Shown: in pieces, positions 62,380 to 64,000 of the stretch
Position numbering within the stretch: position 1 is the first letter of the stretch
Layout of the letters: each line of letters starts with the position of its first letter
From: Aquimarina macrocephali JAMB N27
GTDB lineage: Bacteria > Bacteroidota > Bacteroidia > Flavobacteriales > Flavobacteriaceae
Length of the DNA stretch: 64,000 bases
Reading direction: 5' to 3'
Assembly: GCF_000520995.1 (NCBI RefSeq)
Contig: NZ_JACA01000036.1
Location: 62,001 to 126,000, forward strand
Position numbers and translations under genes: made by a program
The notes under the pieces: model-generated
What the model was told of the DNA's origin: nothing
The model's input: only the letters and a program-made list of their open reading frames with translations
Databases searched by the model: none

Positions 62380-62882
62380 TCTGTTAAGGGCAAGAAATTT
62401 GTTTCATGAACACGGTCATAAAGCTTCATGATTATTTCTTGCAACTGAACTTTTAAGCTGATGTCATTTGGTGGGTTTTCAAAAACAGTCACGAGCTTCC
62501 CTCTCTCATACAGAAAAATAACTTCGTCAGATTGTTCATGATATTTTGAATCATTCGTTTTGACCAAGACAAGATTACTCAATCCCCCATATTGAAGACC
62601 GCGCATTGTTTTACCAACAGTGATCCAAAAATCTTCTGTGTTTGCACCAGCAACTTCCACAATTACGGGCTTATCTAATCGACCTGCATAAACAATCCAT
62701 TTATTGCGTTCGTCATGTGTCATTTTGGTTAAGTCATATACTTGTAATGGAATAACGTCATTTGATGATGTTGCTTTTGATTGTGCATAGGTATTTTGCA
62801 AACCTATAATAAGTGTTATTACAATCACATAAATAATAAGCGCAAAGCTGCTATATATATCCTTATTTTTTTGAAACCTCAT
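62376..62882 (-). CDS. Exported or membrane-anchored protein of unknown function
   Basis: 168 residues with an N-terminal hydrophobic segment (about 11-31, ending QNTYAQ, so a signal peptide or anchor). The mature part is alpha/beta (KWIVYAGRLDKPVIVEVAGANTEDFWITVGKTMRGL). Divergent from the HTH gene at 62990 across a palindrome, hence possibly regulated by it. Confidence 0.6.
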   Translation of the reverse strand: MRFQKNKDIYSSFALIIYVIVITLIIGLQNTYAQSKATSSNDVIPLQVYDLTKMTHDERNKWIVYAGRLDKPVIVEVAGANTEDFWITVGKTMRGLQYGGLSNLVLVKTNDSKYHEQSDEVIFLYERGKLVTVFENPPNDISLKVQLQEIIMKLYDRVHETNFLPLTD

Positions 62883-62898
62883 ATTTTCTTAATTTTAA

Positions 62899-62918
62899 TT
62901 GTGTCGTACAGGACACAA
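62899..62918. promoter_or_regulatory. TTGTGTC/GACACAA inverted repeat
   Basis: 7-bp arms separated by GTACAG; a further TGTGTC half-site is at about 62940-62945. It lies between the divergent genes at 62882 and 62990, so a likely operator for the small HTH protein. Confidence 0.6.
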
Positions 62919-62989
62919 GATACAAAAAATATGCTTAAATGTGTCACGCAAGCCAGTAAATATTTTCATTGTTGCTTTACCTTTTCGTC

Positions 62990-63220
62990 ATGAATGAAGA
63001 GGACTATAAAGAACGACTTAAAGCGATTGGTGCGCGTATTCGCCAATTGAGGCTTGAAGCAGGTTTTGAGAACTACAAGAAATTTGCAGATCATTACGAT
63101 ATCGAACAAAAGAGTTATTGGAGATGGGAGAATGGTCAGAATTATAAAACAGAGACTATCCTCCGTATTACCGATATTCATGACATCACGCTTGAAGAGT
63201 TTTTTAAGGGGCTAAAGTGA
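62990..63220 (+). CDS. Small HTH regulator (76 residues), paralogue
   Basis: 76 residues from the ATG at 62990 (MNEEDYKERLKAIGARIRQLRLEAGFENYKKFADHYDIEQKSYWRWENGQNYK); an upstream ATG at 62969 adds seven hydrophobic residues and is less likely. Paralogue of the gene at 60560 at equal length. The TGTGTC inverted repeat upstream is a candidate target. Confidence 0.72.
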   Translation: MNEEDYKERLKAIGARIRQLRLEAGFENYKKFADHYDIEQKSYWRWENGQNYKTETILRITDIHDITLEEFFKGLK

Positions 63221-63342
63221 TGCGTTTCACATATCTGAGATGATGACTTTTGAAAGCCCCCTCCTCCTGAAAAATCACATAGAATTTTATGGCTTCAAGT
63301 TACCCACATTTTCAGTGGATGAAATGGTGGATTGTTTGGGGG

Positions 63343-63942
63343 TCAATTAATTTGGATAATACCACTTTGTACTAATGCAAAAATTATTGCCCCTACTACA
63401 CTTATTAATGCCATACCTGCATAAACCTTGCTTGCTTTTGCTAGGTCATTTTTTTCTTTAGCAACAAGCTCTAATTTTTCAGTGGCTATTAATTCCTTGC
63501 TTGAAATCGTTTCTTTCAAATCAGATATAGCAGTTTCCCATCCTGTACCTTTTTCCTCTTTTGTATAATGCTCAAGTATCAGTGTAGATTTGTTATGCCC
63601 TTCTTGAGCAAGTCTTAAAGAATCTCTTAATGTTCCTACTTCACTTTCAAATTGAGTTTTCTGTTCCTTCAGCATTGTCTTAAGATATATTATTTCTACA
63701 TCAGCTGCTTCTTTACTGTCAGGTAACGTTTCGTCTTTACTAGCCTTTACGTTAGTTAACGTTGGTTTCTGTTTAGATGTGTTTGTAACCTTTTCATATA
63801 AACGTTCAAGCTCGGACACATCAATTTTTCGCTTACCTCTATCGTCTTTTTTGAAGGACAGCTTACCCTTCTTCATATCAGCATAAAGCGTTGGCTTACT
63901 AACATTGTAACTTTGTACGGCTTGTGTTGGTGAAATAAACAT
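63343..63942 (-). CDS. DNA-binding protein with coiled coil and C-terminal membrane anchor
   Basis: 199 residues. An N-terminal winged/MerR-like HTH (ISPTQAVQSYNVSKPTLYADMKKGKLSFKKDDRGKRKIDVSELERLYEKV, about 3-52), a coiled coil (about 75-165) and a C-terminal TM (KVYAGMALISVVGAIIFALVQSGI, about 171-194). Such tethered HTH proteins occur on plasmids near replication or exclusion genes; an exact role is not known. Palindromes with TAACGTTA sit just upstream and inside the gene, indicating self-regulation. Confidence 0.75.
   Translation of the reverse strand: MFISPTQAVQSYNVSKPTLYADMKKGKLSFKKDDRGKRKIDVSELERLYEKVTNTSKQKPTLTNVKASKDETLPDSKEAADVEIIYLKTMLKEQKTQFESEVGTLRDSLRLAQEGHNKSTLILEHYTKEEKGTGWETAISDLKETISSKELIATEKLELVAKEKNDLAKASKVYAGMALISVVGAIIFALVQSGIIQIN
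63749..63762. promoter_or_regulatory. Internal operator-like repeat
   Basis: ACGTTA-GT-TAACGT, perfect, inside the tethered-HTH gene; a further TAACGTT is at 63724-63730. Shares half-sites with the palindrome at 63961. Confidence 0.5.
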
Positions 63943-63960
63943 AGATATGCCTTATAGATC

Positions 63961-63984
63961 TATAACGTTAAGATTAACGTTATA
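63961..63984. promoter_or_regulatory. TATAACGTTA/TAACGTTATA operator
   Basis: Perfect 10-bp arms around AGAT, ending near the window edge, 18 nt before the start of the HTH gene at 63942. Very likely its autoregulatory site. Confidence 0.7.
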
Positions 63985-64000
63985 ATACCAAAATAAATAC

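Noticed and set aside
14400..63999. Insertion sequences or CRISPR arrays
   Set aside because: No transposase motif, terminal inverted repeats of IS type, or regularly spaced short repeats with spacers were seen.

Overview
The window looks like a chromosome segment of a gliding marine member of the Flavobacteriaceae (Bacteroidota). The left end carries the gldKLMN genes of the gliding/type IX secretion (T9SS) machinery. Most genes have AT-rich leaders without Shine-Dalgarno sites, a TTG/TAnnTTTG-type promoter precedes the tRNA, and a protein with a T9SS sorting tail is encoded further right. An Aquimarina-like genus is a guess, not shown.

Positions 1-14,384 are core genome: gldK (5' end outside the window), gldL, gldM, gldN and a strong terminator; an FAD oxidoreductase; a DUF983 protein; an ABC-F ATPase; a three-gene RND efflux operon (adaptor, pump, TolC-like channel); a CPXCG zinc protein; and an initiator tRNA (tRNA-fMet). 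Everything to the right of this tRNA reads as accessory DNA. No integrase or right-hand boundary is visible in the window.

Positions 14.5-35.7 kb form a mobile-element segment. It holds small singly terminated genes (two paralogous J-domain proteins among them), a degenerate adenine-specific methyltransferase, a ParB-like protein without ParA, a MobF relaxase-helicase and a divergent VirD4/TraD-type coupling protein with a candidate oriT between them. A six-gene operon follows with a membrane/vWA-like fusion and a J-like protein, then a frameshifted thermonuclease gene and a lone PemK/MazF toxin bracketed by an upstream hairpin and a probable small RNA gene. No type IV secretion channel genes are present, so transfer would need help in trans. 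The block at 18.9-22.7 kb has Shine-Dalgarno sites and looks proteobacterial.

Positions 35.8-51 kb resemble a defence island: a TPR protein; a leftward group encoding a PD-(D/E)XK-type nuclease, a sacsin/Hsp90-like ATPase, an AlbA_2-HEPN protein and a two-TM protein (candidate undescribed system); a Gabija-like pair (OLD/TOPRIM nuclease plus compact UvrD-like helicase); and a third possible nuclease. A 22-bp motif, GTGRTAA-N9-TGGGAA, recurs upstream of four of these units. A 3' fragment of the PD-(D/E)XK gene is repeated about 6.2 kb away, so a direct repeat brackets the Gabija block.

Positions 51-57 kb hold a secreted toxin/immunity-like locus next to a T9SS-sorted Sel1-repeat protein. Positions 57.5-61 kb hold small flavobacterial regulators, membrane proteins and a lipoprotein. 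Positions 61-64 kb return to element-like genes, including a membrane-anchored DNA-binding protein with palindromic operators, suggesting the element continues past the window. All functions are inferred by reading motifs; no database search was possible.
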